From Deltaproteobacteria bacterium (GTDB taxonomy: Bacteria; Desulfobacterota; Dissulfuribacteria; Dissulfuribacterales; QOAL01): 37,926 nt of DNA. Both the position numbers and the translations under genes were made by a program. Below are positions 9,995-18,150 of this stretch, one piece after another. The notes beneath the pieces are model-generated. The model worked only from the letters and a program-made list of their open reading frames with translations. It did not search any database and was not told the origin of the DNA. Location: assembly GCA_015489365.1 (NCBI GenBank), contig WFZW01000176.1:1-37926 (forward strand). The letters are read 5' to 3'. How positions within the stretch are numbered: position 1 is the first letter of the stretch; each line of letters starts with the position of its first letter.

Positions 9995-10023
9995 ATACTA
10001 TGTTGTGAAAAACGCCAAGTCAA
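9995..10023 (-). promoter_or_regulatory. Sigma-70-type promoter for gap and the glycolytic block
   Basis: On the minus strand TTGACT (10018-10023) and TAGTAT (9995-10000) are separated by exactly 17 bases. The predicted start near 9988 leaves a ~145-base leader before gap. An inverted repeat ATTGATC/GATCAAT (9955-9961 and 9990-9996), with GGGG/CCCC inside, lies over the start of that leader and could fold or act as an operator. This is the only strong promoter seen between the GNAT gene and secG. Confidence 0.6.
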
Positions 10024-10081
10024 TGAGACCAGGGTCCTTATGTCCATATAGCCTTGTTCCGCTCTAAGAAAAGGCGCAGCA

Positions 10082-10555
10082 CTAGAAATCAAGCACCATG
10101 ACCACCTGCCCCTTCATCATGGAACCAACGACAAACCTGAATCCCAAGCCTTCATAGAGGCGTATGGCTGGCTGGTTGATATCGCCTACATCGAGAACCG
10201 CCCTGCGTATTCCCTGCCTGAGTCCATACCTCAAGGCAGCCGTAAGCATGAATCTTCCGATCCCCATCCTGCGATATCTTTGGGCTACAGTAAGGTTGAG
10301 TATGTATATCTCGTCTGGCAGGAGCCGAAAACATATATAACCCGTCAAATCCTTCCTGTCCTTGGCAACCGACAACCATACGCGAGATCCCCGTGCCCTG
10401 TTGGCCATCTCGTTCAGGAAACCATTAAGGGACCATGGCGTCCCGTGGGAGAGTTTCTCTATCTCCTCCAACTTGGCCGCATGTCTAGGCCAGGCCCTCT
10501 CCAGCATACAAACGGGATGGACCCGAATCAATGGAAAGGGGATATTGCAACACAT
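10082..10555 (-). CDS. GNAT-family N-acetyltransferase, RimI-like
   Basis: A 157-residue acetyltransferase. The acetyl-CoA pyrophosphate loop is QRYRRMGIGRFML (about residues 92-104), preceded by the strand YILNLTVA. The C-terminal NQPAIRLYEGLGFRFV matches the RimI-like tail. RimI acetylates the N-terminus of ribosomal protein S18, but this architecture is shared by many GNATs, so the substrate is not certain. It starts 16 bp after the EIIA(Man) gene and is the last gene of the rpoN-ptsN-rapZ block. The start has no clear ribosome site; an internal ATG at 10507 is an alternative. Confidence 0.8.
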   Translation of the reverse strand: MCCNIPFPLIRVHPVCMLERAWPRHAAKLEEIEKLSHGTPWSLNGFLNEMANRARGSRVWLSVAKDRKDLTGYICFRLLPDEIYILNLTVAQRYRRMGIGRFMLTAALRYGLRQGIRRAVLDVGDINQPAIRLYEGLGFRFVVGSMMKGQVVMVLDF

Positions 10556-10571
10556 GAAAAGGCAGGGGAGA

Positions 10572-10973
10572 TCAACGCTTTAGTATTTCTGTGGCCTGGT
10601 TTATACTCTTTCGGCCATATGATACCACGGCGTGTGCCACCTCCTCTAGACCCTGGTCCTTATCCCTGCATTGAGACAACTTGATCAACATCGGAAGATT
10701 CATTCCAGTAATCACCTCGACCCTGTTTTCTTCGAGAAACGAAAGGGTCATGTTGGCCGGGGTCCCTCCAAACATATCGGTCAAAACCAGGACCCCTTGT
10801 CCGGAATCCACCCTTTTTATGGCCTTCTTTATATCGGCTTGGATATCCTTGATGTGGCGGGATGGATCGATCGTGAGGGCCTCTACCTGGGGCATTTCAC
10901 CCACTATGAACACAGTAGTTTGCAACAATTCCTCTGCCAGCCTTCCATGGGCTGCAAGCACCACTCCAACCAT
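10572..10973 (-). CDS. PTS mannose-family EIIA component
   Basis: A 133-residue EIIA of the mannose (ManX N-terminal) type. It has the phosphorylatable His9 in VVLAAHGRLAEEL and the conserved LVLTDMFGGTPANM and GMNLPMLIKL strands. In the family it accepts phosphate from HPr and passes it to an EIIB, or acts as a regulatory phosphocarrier. It lies three bases after rapZ. No EIIB, EIIC or EIID gene follows in this window, which favours a regulatory rather than a transport role (inference). It belongs to the same operon as ptsN and rapZ. Confidence 0.92.
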   Translation of the reverse strand: MVGVVLAAHGRLAEELLQTTVFIVGEMPQVEALTIDPSRHIKDIQADIKKAIKRVDSGQGVLVLTDMFGGTPANMTLSFLEENRVEVITGMNLPMLIKLSQCRDKDQGLEEVAHAVVSYGRKSINQATEILKR

Positions 10974-10976
10974 CGG

Positions 10977-11864
10977 TCAACCCTCCAAGTTGAGATCTCT
11001 ATGTGTAACGATAACCTCTTCACCTGCCTCGACAAATATATCCTTCAGCCACTCGATGATGGATACGCTCCTGTGTCTTCCACCTGTACATCCAACTGCA
11101 ATCACGAGATAAGACTTACCCTCCCTTTTGTATCGTGGGACCAGATATTCCAAGAGGTTTCTGGTGTGTTTCATGAACTGCCTTGAATCATCGTTGTTTA
11201 ACACGAAGCTCTTCACCTTCTCATCACATCCACTAAGTGCTTGAAGTCCTGGTTGAAAATATGGATTAGGGAGAAATCTGACATCAAGGACCAGGTTGGC
11301 ATCTGCAGGCACCCCGTATTTAAAACCAAATGACAGCAGGTGTATAACCAATTTATCCAGCCTGTTCCTAGGTGAATAGAGGTCGAAGATGGTCCTCTTC
11401 ATTTGATGGACGTTGAAATTCGAGGAATCCAACACCTTGTCCGCCACCTCCTTTAGTCCTCTCATCCTTTCTCTCTCAAGCCTTATCCCTTCCTTTATAT
11501 CACCCCTGGGTAACAAGGGGTGCTTCCTGCGTGTCTGGCTGAATCTTCTTATAATGACATCGTCTTTGGAATCGAGGAAAAGTATCTCAAGGTGGAAACC
11601 ACTTTCGGAAATCTGGGTGAAGATAGAGCGGTATTGATCCAGAAAGCTTTCCTCCCTCACATCCATGACCAAGGCCACCTTGGTTGGATTGCGGGATGCA
11701 TTTTCCGTAAGGGACAAGAATTCGGGAAGAAGGGCAATGGGCAGATTGTCCACACAAAAGTAGCCCATATCTTCAAAGGCCTTGAGGGCTGTACTCTTAC
11801 CGGAACCAGACATGCCAGTTATTATGACGGTCTGGACCTTTCTATGCCTTGAATTTCCAGACAC
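10977..11864 (-). CDS. rapZ: RapZ-type RNase adapter / P-loop nucleotide-binding protein
   Basis: A 295-residue protein of the RapZ (YvcJ) family. It has a Walker A motif GMSGSGKSTALKAFED (residues 17-32), the following GYFCVDNLP characteristic of the family, LDVRFLPNPYF, and the C-terminal GCTGGRHRSV loop. In Escherichia coli RapZ guides RNase E to GlmZ and senses glucosamine 6-phosphate. Here the RNA target is unknown, and only the nucleotide- and sugar-phosphate-binding fold can be inferred. The start codon is GTG. It lies between ptsN and the EIIA(Man) gene, the usual order in this group. Confidence 0.95.
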   Translation of the reverse strand: MSGNSRHRKVQTVIITGMSGSGKSTALKAFEDMGYFCVDNLPIALLPEFLSLTENASRNPTKVALVMDVREESFLDQYRSIFTQISESGFHLEILFLDSKDDVIIRRFSQTRRKHPLLPRGDIKEGIRLERERMRGLKEVADKVLDSSNFNVHQMKRTIFDLYSPRNRLDKLVIHLLSFGFKYGVPADANLVLDVRFLPNPYFQPGLQALSGCDEKVKSFVLNNDDSRQFMKHTRNLLEYLVPRYKREGKSYLVIAVGCTGGRHRSVSIIEWLKDIFVEAGEEVIVTHRDLNLEG

Positions 11865-11899
11865 TAGTGAACCGTAGCCTGATCCTTTAACCTGAGAAA

Positions 11900-11920
11900 G
11901 GCCCGCGCGGGCCCAATTGT
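11900..11920 (-). terminator. GC-rich palindrome between ptsN and rapZ
   Basis: GGCCCGCGCGGGCC at 11900-11913 is a perfect 14-bp palindrome. On the minus strand it is followed by TTTCTC. It lies in the 111-bp gap between ptsN and rapZ and could be a weak intrinsic terminator or attenuator lowering rapZ/EIIA expression relative to rpoN-ptsN. The T-tract is short, so read-through is expected. Confidence 0.4.
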
Positions 11921-11975
11921 TGTTTCAAGAAGATCGCCATCACCCTTGCAATTGATGCAAATTGGCAGCCTCACC

Positions 11976-12437
11976 CTACAGCCTGTCATCCAGGGTCTCT
12001 ATGATCCTGCGTACCTCTTCCTGATCCCTTGCCCCTATCAGTCTTTCCACAGCACCAGGTATCTTGAGAAACCTAGATATCCTTGCCAGCACCTTAAGAT
12101 ACAAGGTGGCCGAATCGTCCGGGGCAAGCAACAAAAAGATGACCTTGACCGGCATCTTATCCACGGCATCAAAGGAAACACCTTCCGGTGAAACGGCAAC
12201 AATTATTATCATCCGCTCAAGCCCAGGCAGTTTGCCATGTGGAATGGCAACCCCACCACCAATCCCTGTACTCCCCAGCTCTTCCCTGTCCCTCAAGACC
12301 CGGTAAACCGTCACTGCGGAAAGGGAGGAATCGACCTCTGCGGCCTTCTTTGCCAACTTCTCTAAGACATCCTCCTTGGAATCGGCCTGGACGTTGATAG
12401 ATATGCAATCTTTACAGATATAATCTAATATTCTCAA
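11976..12437 (-). CDS. ptsN: PtsN, nitrogen-PTS EIIA
   Basis: EIIA of the fructose/nitrogen PTS family, a regulatory phosphocarrier. The active site is GGGVAIPHGKLPGLE, with the phosphorylated His near residue 67, and the C-terminal half is intact. The start is not certain. A TTG at 12437, five bases after the hpf stop, gives MRILDYICKDCISINV, matching the usual PtsN N-terminus. An ATG at 12491 would add 18 residues overlapping hpf and has no better ribosome site. I chose 12437. The gene is translationally close to hpf and belongs to the rpoN operon. Confidence 0.92.
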   Translation of the reverse strand: MRILDYICKDCISINVQADSKEDVLEKLAKKAAEVDSSLSAVTVYRVLRDREELGSTGIGGGVAIPHGKLPGLERMIIIVAVSPEGVSFDAVDKMPVKVIFLLLAPDDSATLYLKVLARISRFLKIPGAVERLIGARDQEEVRRIIETLDDRL

Positions 12438-12441
12438 TTGG

Positions 12442-12960
12442 TTATGGCTCAATAAGTCCGAGGGTCCCGTCCTTGCGCCAATACAGGACATTGATCTCGT
12501 TGGTTTGGGCGTTGCGAAAAACCAGAAAGCTCCTCCCGAGTATGGTCAATTGATCTACTGCCTCATCAGGTGACATGGGCTTGGAATCCATTTTTTCCAC
12601 CCTAATCACCTGAAAGGACTCATCCACCTCCTGTCCAGGCCCTTCTGGCGCGCCTTCTTGTCCTTGTGCTCCCCTCTTGCTGCGGATTTTTTCCCGAAAT
12701 TTTCTGAGTTGCCTTTCTATCTTGTCGGAGAGCAAGTCGATGGCAGCCTTCATGTCATCCTGCTCCTCCTTGGCCGCCGCCCTTATCCCGTCACCAGTTA
12801 CCACCACTTCAGCTATATTTCTGAATTTCTCCACGGACAGCACCACATTGACCACCATAGGGCCATCACTGTACTTTTTCAGCTTTTTGAGACGGTTTTC
12901 CGCATATTCTCTAAGTTCATCCGAATGATCGGTATGCCTGAAGGTCACATTTACCCTCAT
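12442..12960 (-). CDS. hpf: Long-form ribosome hibernation promoting factor
   Basis: A 172-residue HPF/YfiA protein. The N-terminal domain (about 1-97) has VNVTFRHTDHSDELREYAENRL and the RaiA-like sheet; it binds the 30S decoding region. A charged linker (RSKRGAQGQEGAPEGP) leads to a C-terminal dimerisation domain ending in DEAVDQLTILGRSFLVFRNAQTNEINVLYWRKDGTLGLIEP, seen as DEAVDQL and FLVFRNAQT. The long form makes 100S ribosome dimers alone. The ATG has GGAGG six bases upstream. It lies 33 bp after rpoN, the usual neighbour. Confidence 0.96.
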   Translation of the reverse strand: MRVNVTFRHTDHSDELREYAENRLKKLKKYSDGPMVVNVVLSVEKFRNIAEVVVTGDGIRAAAKEEQDDMKAAIDLLSDKIERQLRKFREKIRSKRGAQGQEGAPEGPGQEVDESFQVIRVEKMDSKPMSPDEAVDQLTILGRSFLVFRNAQTNEINVLYWRKDGTLGLIEP

Positions 12961-12993
12961 AAATATCCTCCCTGGGTTATTATTGAGATATGA

Positions 12994-14472
12994 TTATTTC
13001 ATCTTGGGACGCCTACGGCGGCTTGACGGCAGGATTCCCATGACATCCCTATACTTGGCCACGGTTCTGCGTGCGATCTTGATGCTGTCCTTTGCCAGGA
13101 TCTCCATGATCTGTTTGTCGCTGTAAGGCCTTGTTGGGTCCTCTGATTCTATTAGTTTCTTTATGCGATCCTTTACACTGTGGGTGGCAACATGGGCCCC
13201 ACCATTATCACGCGGAAGACCAGAACTAAAGAAAAATTTCAATTCAAAGATTCCCTGTGGGGTATGCACATACTTGTTGGTCGTCACACGGCTGATGGTG
13301 GATTCGTGCATGCCCACATCCTCAGCCACGTCCTTTAGTATCAAGGGCTTCAAATATGCAATGCCCTTATCGAGGAACTCCCTTTGAAATTTTACGATAC
13401 TCTGGGTGACCTTGAATATGGTCTTTTTTCTCTGCTGTATACTCCGCATGAGCCACAAGGCAGACTTTAATTTGTCTTGTATGAATTCTTTTGCAGGGCC
13501 AAGCGTACCACCATTCTTTATGGCATCCCGGTAGAAAGAACTAATTTTTAGTGTAGGCATTCCTTCATCGTTCAGGGAGACCACATATTCATCATCCACC
13601 TTGTATACATATATGTCTGGTACTATGTAGTGGATATCCTCGCTACCAAAGGAACTGCCAGGCCTAGGTTCAAGATTGGTTATCACCTCAATGGCCTTCG
13701 CCACATCCTCCACGGAATAACCAGTGGCCTTCGCCATGGCCTGGTAGTTGTGAAGTTCTATCTGGTGAAGATGGTTGCTTATCAGCTCCCTTACAAGTGG
13801 TTCCTTGATCTTAAGGTGATCTACCTGGATTAGAAGGCATTCCCTCAGATCCCTGGCGGCAACACCCACCGGATCAAACTCCTGAACCCTCTTGAGCACC
13901 CTTTCCACGTCCTGTGTTCCGCACCCGGCCTCCTGGGCGATCTCTTCAACCGTGGCCTTGAGATAGCCATTATTATTGAGGTTGCCTATTATCAACGCCC
14001 CAATCTGCCTCTCCTGATCGGACAACCTAGCCATCCGAAGCTGCCACATCAGGTGATCCGTAAGATCAGAGGTCCTGGTCAATATATTCTCGTAATTAGG
14101 GGCCTCTTTCTGCTCAAATGAATAGGAGGGAAGCTGGGTCTTGTGATCATCATCCCAGAAATCCTGCCAGTTTACCTCCTGTAGCGCCTGTTTTTCCCAA
14201 GGGGTCTTTTCTTCCTCCGAGGAGGCCAGAGCAGGCATGGATTCCTCACCCCAAGGACCTTCTTCTTGAGGCTTCAGACGCTCCTCATCCCCTGTCAGGG
14301 TCTTTTCCTCAGCTGTACCTTCTTCGAGCACAGGATTGGATTCTAGTTCCTGATTTATCGTCTCTATTAATTCAATACGGGAAAGCTGGAGGAGTTTGAT
14401 GGCTTGTTGCAGCTGTGGTGTCATTACAAGCTGCTGAGCCAGTTTGAGATTTTGGCGAAGTTCTAGTGCCAT
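12994..14472 (-). CDS. rpoN: RNA polymerase sigma-54 factor
   Basis: A 492-residue sigma-54. Region I is Gln/Leu-rich (LKLAQQLVMTPQLQQAIKLL, residues 10-29) and contacts the enhancer-binding ATPases. An acidic region II spans about residues 50-110. The core-binding domain and helix-turn-helix follow, with HESTISRVTTNKY. The C-terminal RpoN box ARRTVAKYRD (from about 467) recognises the -24 element. It is followed by a very basic tail (SSRRRRPKMK). It lies 9 bp after lptB, a widely conserved adjacency. No frameshift is seen. Confidence 0.97.
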   Translation of the reverse strand: MALELRQNLKLAQQLVMTPQLQQAIKLLQLSRIELIETINQELESNPVLEEGTAEEKTLTGDEERLKPQEEGPWGEESMPALASSEEEKTPWEKQALQEVNWQDFWDDDHKTQLPSYSFEQKEAPNYENILTRTSDLTDHLMWQLRMARLSDQERQIGALIIGNLNNNGYLKATVEEIAQEAGCGTQDVERVLKRVQEFDPVGVAARDLRECLLIQVDHLKIKEPLVRELISNHLHQIELHNYQAMAKATGYSVEDVAKAIEVITNLEPRPGSSFGSEDIHYIVPDIYVYKVDDEYVVSLNDEGMPTLKISSFYRDAIKNGGTLGPAKEFIQDKLKSALWLMRSIQQRKKTIFKVTQSIVKFQREFLDKGIAYLKPLILKDVAEDVGMHESTISRVTTNKYVHTPQGIFELKFFFSSGLPRDNGGAHVATHSVKDRIKKLIESEDPTRPYSDKQIMEILAKDSIKIARRTVAKYRDVMGILPSSRRRRPKMK

Positions 14473-14481
14473 ATACTGTTA

Positions 14482-15204
14482 CTAAAGCTTAAAATCATCT
14501 CCTAGGTATATTTTTCTTGCTATGGAACTGGTTGCTATATGTTCCGGATCCCCTTGTTCAATTACCTTTCCTGAACTAACAATATATGCGCTGTCACATA
14601 CAGTCAAGGTTTCCCTAACGTTGTGATCCGATAGAAAAATTCCTATGCCTCTTTCTTTTAGCCCTGAAATAATTCCCTTCAAGTCTGCAATAGCCAAGGG
14701 ATCGACGCCTGCAAAGGGCTCATCAAGCAAGATAAAGGCCGGATCGGTTGCAAGCGCTCTCATAACCTCTACACGTCTCCTTTCACCACCCGAGAGGGAA
14801 TATGCCTTCTGATCCGCCAAGTGCCCCAGGCCCATTTCTTCCAGGAGTGTATCTGTTCCCTTTTCTATCTCAACAGGATCAAGGCCCCTTGTCTCAAGAA
14901 CTATTCTCACATTATCGGCAACCGAAAGCTTTCTGAACACTGAGGCCTCCTGGGGAAGATAGGTGATTCCCTTGCGTGCCCTTTCATGCATGGGTAGGGC
15001 GGTTACGTCCTCGGAATTAAGCATCACCTTACCACTATCAGGACGTACTAGCCCTGCAATCATGAAAAAGGTCGTGGTCTTCCCTGCGCCATTGGGGCCA
15101 AAAAGGCCCACTATTTGGGAGTCTTCAAGGGATAGACTAACCCCGTCCACTACGGGACGACCCTTGTAACTCTTCTGCAGATTCTCTGCCTTTAGTATCG
15201 CCAC
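14482..15204 (-). CDS. lptB: LptB, ATPase of the LPS export ABC transporter
   Basis: A 240-residue ABC ATPase that powers LPS extraction by LptFG and the LptC-LptA bridge. It has Walker A GPNGAGKTT (about 36-44), the Q-loop in TYLPQEASVFRKL typical of LptB, the signature LSGGERRRVEVMRAL, Walker B ILLDEPFAGVDPLA and the switch His in LSDHNVRETL. The start is GTG; an overlapping ATG eight bases upstream is out of frame. It lies between lptA and rpoN, exactly as in many Gram-negative genomes. Confidence 0.97.
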   Translation of the reverse strand: MAILKAENLQKSYKGRPVVDGVSLSLEDSQIVGLFGPNGAGKTTTFFMIAGLVRPDSGKVMLNSEDVTALPMHERARKGITYLPQEASVFRKLSVADNVRIVLETRGLDPVEIEKGTDTLLEEMGLGHLADQKAYSLSGGERRRVEVMRALATDPAFILLDEPFAGVDPLAIADLKGIISGLKERGIGIFLSDHNVRETLTVCDSAYIVSSGKVIEQGDPEHIATSSIARKIYLGDDFKL

Positions 15205-15222
15205 CCTGCCATTCTTCTCCGA

Positions 15223-15738
15223 TCATTCAGATGGATATACTATTGCCTCTACCTTTTCGTGTTTTGAGCCTTCGACAACGCTTCTATCTTCATTCAAGAA
15301 AAGTGTTATCCTATCTCCACTTACCCGGTTGGGACCCTGGGTTACCTGGGCTGAACCTAACAGTATTATCTTTTCATGTCTCTTATCATATACGGCCTTG
15401 GCCCCGGTTCCGACCCTGCCGGCCTGGACTACCTTTACATGCCCGGTTGCGACAATCCTTTGGAGCACCTTTTTTCTCTTTTTATCACCTGTTGTGGCCT
15501 TCTTCTTCTCGTAAAAGACCTCCAGTCGGTCTGCATGTATCGTTAAATCACCCTTTTTTGCCACCACGTGGCCGGTAAATACCACAGTACCTGCCTTCTC
15601 TGATGCCTCCATATGATCGCTACTGATATGAATAGCCACTGAAGCAGATTTGCCTGCCTCCCCCTTGGCAGCCAATGCACCCTGGCAGGCAGCAAGATGC
15701 ACAGTTCCCAAAAATAATAATGTGCATACCAACTTCAT
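15223..15738 (-). CDS. lptA: LptA/OstA periplasmic LPS transport protein
   Basis: Periplasmic bridge protein carrying LPS from LptC to the outer membrane. From the ATG at 15738 the product is 171 residues. It begins with a signal peptide (MKLVCTLLFLGTVHLAA, cleavage near ALA-A), followed by OstA beta-jellyroll repeats such as IHISSDHMEASEKAGTVVF, TGHVVAKKGDLTIHADRLEV and TGAKAVYDKRHEKIILLG. The frame is open upstream to a GTG at 15792, which would put 18 extra residues before the signal. AAGGG before the ATG and the signal peptide favour 15738. It lies between lptC and lptB. Confidence 0.9.
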   Translation of the reverse strand: MKLVCTLLFLGTVHLAACQGALAAKGEAGKSASVAIHISSDHMEASEKAGTVVFTGHVVAKKGDLTIHADRLEVFYEKKKATTGDKKRKKVLQRIVATGHVKVVQAGRVGTGAKAVYDKRHEKIILLGSAQVTQGPNRVSGDRITLFLNEDRSVVEGSKHEKVEAIVYPSE

Positions 15739-15822
15739 AAAGGCCCTTGGTCTACCGTATGTTCTTGGACAATAGATTCGCACTTGTGTCACCCTTACAG
15801 AGATCCCTTTTCAACATCTTCT

Positions 15823-16386
15823 TTATAGTTCAATTTCACCCTGCGGCAGGATTGATGACTGCCTGCCAACAGACAACTTACCACTTTTTAAATCATACCT
15901 CATGCCGTGCCCATTGAGTACCAATCCGTTTACGTCTTCGATGGTTACCTTGTCCCGTGTCCAGATCGACATCTTCGCCTGGCTGTAATTGAGACTGGTA
16001 GTATGGAGCACAAATCCGTCCTGGGAATGAACTACCACATGGCCATGCACCTTCAAAGAATCCTTAGATATGAAATACGTTCCATAATCGGCGGTCACAC
16101 GCACCTTTCCACCCTCTTCAGGGTAGAAGGTCATGTCAACACCTTTAAATTCTATTATATCCTTATCCTCAAACAACCGGGCCTGGGTCGATCTCAGGGA
16201 CCAAAGTCGCCTATTTCCTATATGTCGTTGATAGCTTACACCTTCAAGTACGAGGTCAGCCTTCAAATGACCCAACTCGGTACTCCAAGGATTTGATGAA
16301 GGGCCAAAGCCTCCCCAGGGTCTCCAGAAAATCAACAGGAGCAAGGTCACAACAAGACCCCATAGGATATATACCCAAACTTTCAT
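15823..16386 (-). CDS. lptC: LptC, inner-membrane LPS transport protein
   Basis: A 187-residue protein with one N-terminal transmembrane segment (about residues 5-20, VYILWGLVVTLLLLIF). The LptC/YrbK periplasmic fold follows, with LVLEGVSYQRH, LWSLRSTQARLFEDKDIIEFKGV, VTADYGTYF and a C-terminal half (NGLVLNGHGMRYDLKSGKL) resembling LptA repeats. It receives LPS from LptBFG and passes it to LptA. The start codon touches a module A repeat that occupies its leader; the ribosome site is weak (AAGGAT about 11 bases upstream). Confidence 0.92.
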   Translation of the reverse strand: MKVWVYILWGLVVTLLLLIFWRPWGGFGPSSNPWSTELGHLKADLVLEGVSYQRHIGNRRLWSLRSTQARLFEDKDIIEFKGVDMTFYPEEGGKVRVTADYGTYFISKDSLKVHGHVVVHSQDGFVLHTTSLNYSQAKMSIWTRDKVTIEDVNGLVLNGHGMRYDLKSGKLSVGRQSSILPQGEIEL

Positions 16387-16462
16387 TCAGCCCGTATCCT
16401 TCACGCTGCACCTCCCAGGGAATGAAGTACAGCCCATATGGGTACTGTATTTTCAAGATAAG
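16387..16462 (+). repeat. Module A repeat in the lptC leader
   Basis: The unit runs from the lptC start codon: a CAGCCCGTATCC left part, then GAATGAAGTACAGCCCATATGGG and a right arm CTGTATTTTCA. The right-hand hairpin pairs TGAA-GTACAG with CTGTA-TTTTCA. The orientation is antisense to lptC. The rest of this 360-bp gap (16463-16746) has no gene I can support. A stretch near 16557-16592 (CTCTTGGGAAACAACCATT) resembles one at 32442-32462 and may be a decayed repeat. Confidence 0.55.
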
Positions 16463-16746
16463 ACACCTTCAATGTTTGTGCGGGGACCCGTGTGGCATAA
16501 GCGGTAGGCCAAAAGAGGAAGACACATGGGATGTCGACAGATATCGGTGTGACGGTCTCTTGGGAAACAACCATTTTGTTCAAGACAAAGGCAAAAAAAC
16601 GATAAGGATGTGGCAATCCTGGAGGATTTGGACATTTTTTTACGATGAAAACACATTTTCTAGATAAAAGGAACGGTTTCCTATGGGACCTAGAATATGG
16701 ATCTTGACTATGATACATCTTGCCTGTCATGTACAGGTAGGAGGAA

Positions 16747-17292
16747 TTAGTGTTTCTCAAGATATGACGCCAAGGCCCCTTTCCATTCGTCCTTTGCCTT
16801 TAGAATTAACTCACAAACTTCTCGCACGGCACCGAAACCGCCAGACCTGGAGGTCACATATACCGCATAGTCGGCCAGGGGCTCCGCTGCGTTCCTCACG
16901 GCTACGGGGAATCCTACCCTTTTCAAAAGGGGTATGTCTACCCAGTCATCCCCTATGTAACCAACTTCGGAATCGTCAATCTCCATATCGGACTTCAATT
17001 TTTCATAGACCTCTATCTTGTCAGAGACCCCCTGAAAGACGCTGGCTATACCAAGCTCCCGACATCTCAACGCAAGGGCCTTGGAAGAACGCGAGCTGAT
17101 GATTGCCAGGTCAACACCACCCTTTGTCAACAGCTTGAGCCCAAGGCCGTCATGGACGTGGAAGGCCTGGACCTGCTCACCACTGGATGTATAGACAATC
17201 CTGCCATCGGTCATGACCCCATCCACATCCAGGATCAACAGACGAACAGCCCTGGCCCTTTTCAAAAGGAGCTTTTGATCAATCGATCCCAT
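16747..17292 (-). CDS. kdsC: 3-deoxy-D-manno-octulosonate 8-phosphate phosphatase
   Basis: A 181-residue HAD phosphatase of the KdsC type that removes the phosphate from Kdo-8-phosphate. Motif I is ILDVDGVMTDG (Asp22 nucleophile, Asp24), followed by the KdsC-typical FHVHDGLGLKLL, the motif II region AIISSRSSKAL, and motif IV GYIGDDWVDIPLL. The end, TSRSGGFGAVREVCELIL, is characteristic of KdsC tetramers. It overlaps the end of kdsA by 14 bases, so the two are probably translationally coupled, and the product of one is the substrate of the other. Confidence 0.96.
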   Translation of the reverse strand: MGSIDQKLLLKRARAVRLLILDVDGVMTDGRIVYTSSGEQVQAFHVHDGLGLKLLTKGGVDLAIISSRSSKALALRCRELGIASVFQGVSDKIEVYEKLKSDMEIDDSEVGYIGDDWVDIPLLKRVGFPVAVRNAAEPLADYAVYVTSRSGGFGAVREVCELILKAKDEWKGALASYLEKH

Positions 17293-18106
17293 CCTCGCTG
17301 ACCTGCCTTATCCTGGAGAGTTGTTTCAACAGCCTTGCAGCATCTTCCAACGCCAGGCTATTCGGGCCATCGCACAACGCCTTGTCAGGATCAGGATATA
17401 CCTCCATAAAAACCCCATCTACACCAGCCGCCACAGCGGCCCTTGCCAATACCGAAACAAACTCTCTCTGCCCGGATGAACAGCCCTGGCCCCCACCTGG
17501 CAACTGGACACTGTGGGTTGCATCGAATATTACTGGTACACCAAACGACCTCATGATGGGAAGAGAGCGCATATCGACCACCAAGTTGTTATAACCAAAA
17601 CACGACCCTCTCTCGGTCAGAATTACCTGTCGGCCGCCTGCCTCCTTTACCTTTGAAAGCGCATACCTCATGTCCCATGGTGCCATGAACTGGCCTTTTT
17701 TTATATTGACCGGAAGCCCGGTACGGGCCGCTGCCACGAGTAGATCCGTCTGCCTGCAAAGAAAGGCCGGAATCTGGATACAGTCGAGCACCGGGGCCAC
17801 CTCCTTGGCCTGAAGTGGATCATGGATGTCCGAAAGGACCGGGACACCAAGGCGCCTCTTGACCTCCTGGAGCATCTCCAGCCCCTTATCGATGCCAGGA
17901 CCACGGTAGGAATCTATAGAGGTTCTGTTGGCCTTGTCGTATGAGGCCTTGAAACAATAAGAAAACCCGACCGATTCCGCAGCCCTGGCCATGAATTCAC
18001 CAATTTCTAGGGCCGTCTCCAACCTGTCCAGGACACAGGGGCCTGCGATCAAAAGCATGGGCTTACCAGTGCCCACTTCGATACCAGCCTTATTTATCGT
18101 CTCCAT
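17279..18106 (-). CDS. kdsA: 3-deoxy-8-phosphooctulonate synthase
   Basis: Condenses PEP with arabinose 5-phosphate to Kdo-8-phosphate for lipid A-core assembly. Signatures are LIAGPCVLD, FKASYDKANRTSIDSYRGPG, VLSDIHDP, IPAFLCRQTDLL, NIKKGQFMAPWDM, LTERGSCFGYNNLVVDMRS and FDATHSVQLPGG. The ATG at 18106 gives 275 residues and the family N-terminus. A TTG at 18124 with GGAG seven bases upstream would add six residues. The Cys in IAGPCV and the His/Glu/Asp set could fit metal-dependent forms, but I cannot assign the class. It follows pyrG after a 190-bp gap containing a module B repeat. Confidence 0.96.
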   Translation of the reverse strand: METINKAGIEVGTGKPMLLIAGPCVLDRLETALEIGEFMARAAESVGFSYCFKASYDKANRTSIDSYRGPGIDKGLEMLQEVKRRLGVPVLSDIHDPLQAKEVAPVLDCIQIPAFLCRQTDLLVAAARTGLPVNIKKGQFMAPWDMRYALSKVKEAGGRQVILTERGSCFGYNNLVVDMRSLPIMRSFGVPVIFDATHSVQLPGGGQGCSSGQREFVSVLARAAVAAGVDGVFMEVYPDPDKALCDGPNSLALEDAARLLKQLSRIRQVSEDGID

Positions 18107-18150
18107 ATCTTGATGCCCTTTCAAGAAAGATCTCCGCTAAGGGTATAAAT

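Noticed and set aside
9865-10092. 75-residue minus-strand frame before gap
   Set aside because: It spans the predicted gap promoter and leader and shows no family signature.
16401-16760. 119-residue minus-strand frame in the kdsC-lptC gap
   Set aside because: It overlaps the end of kdsC and a repeat, has no ribosome site and looks non-coding.
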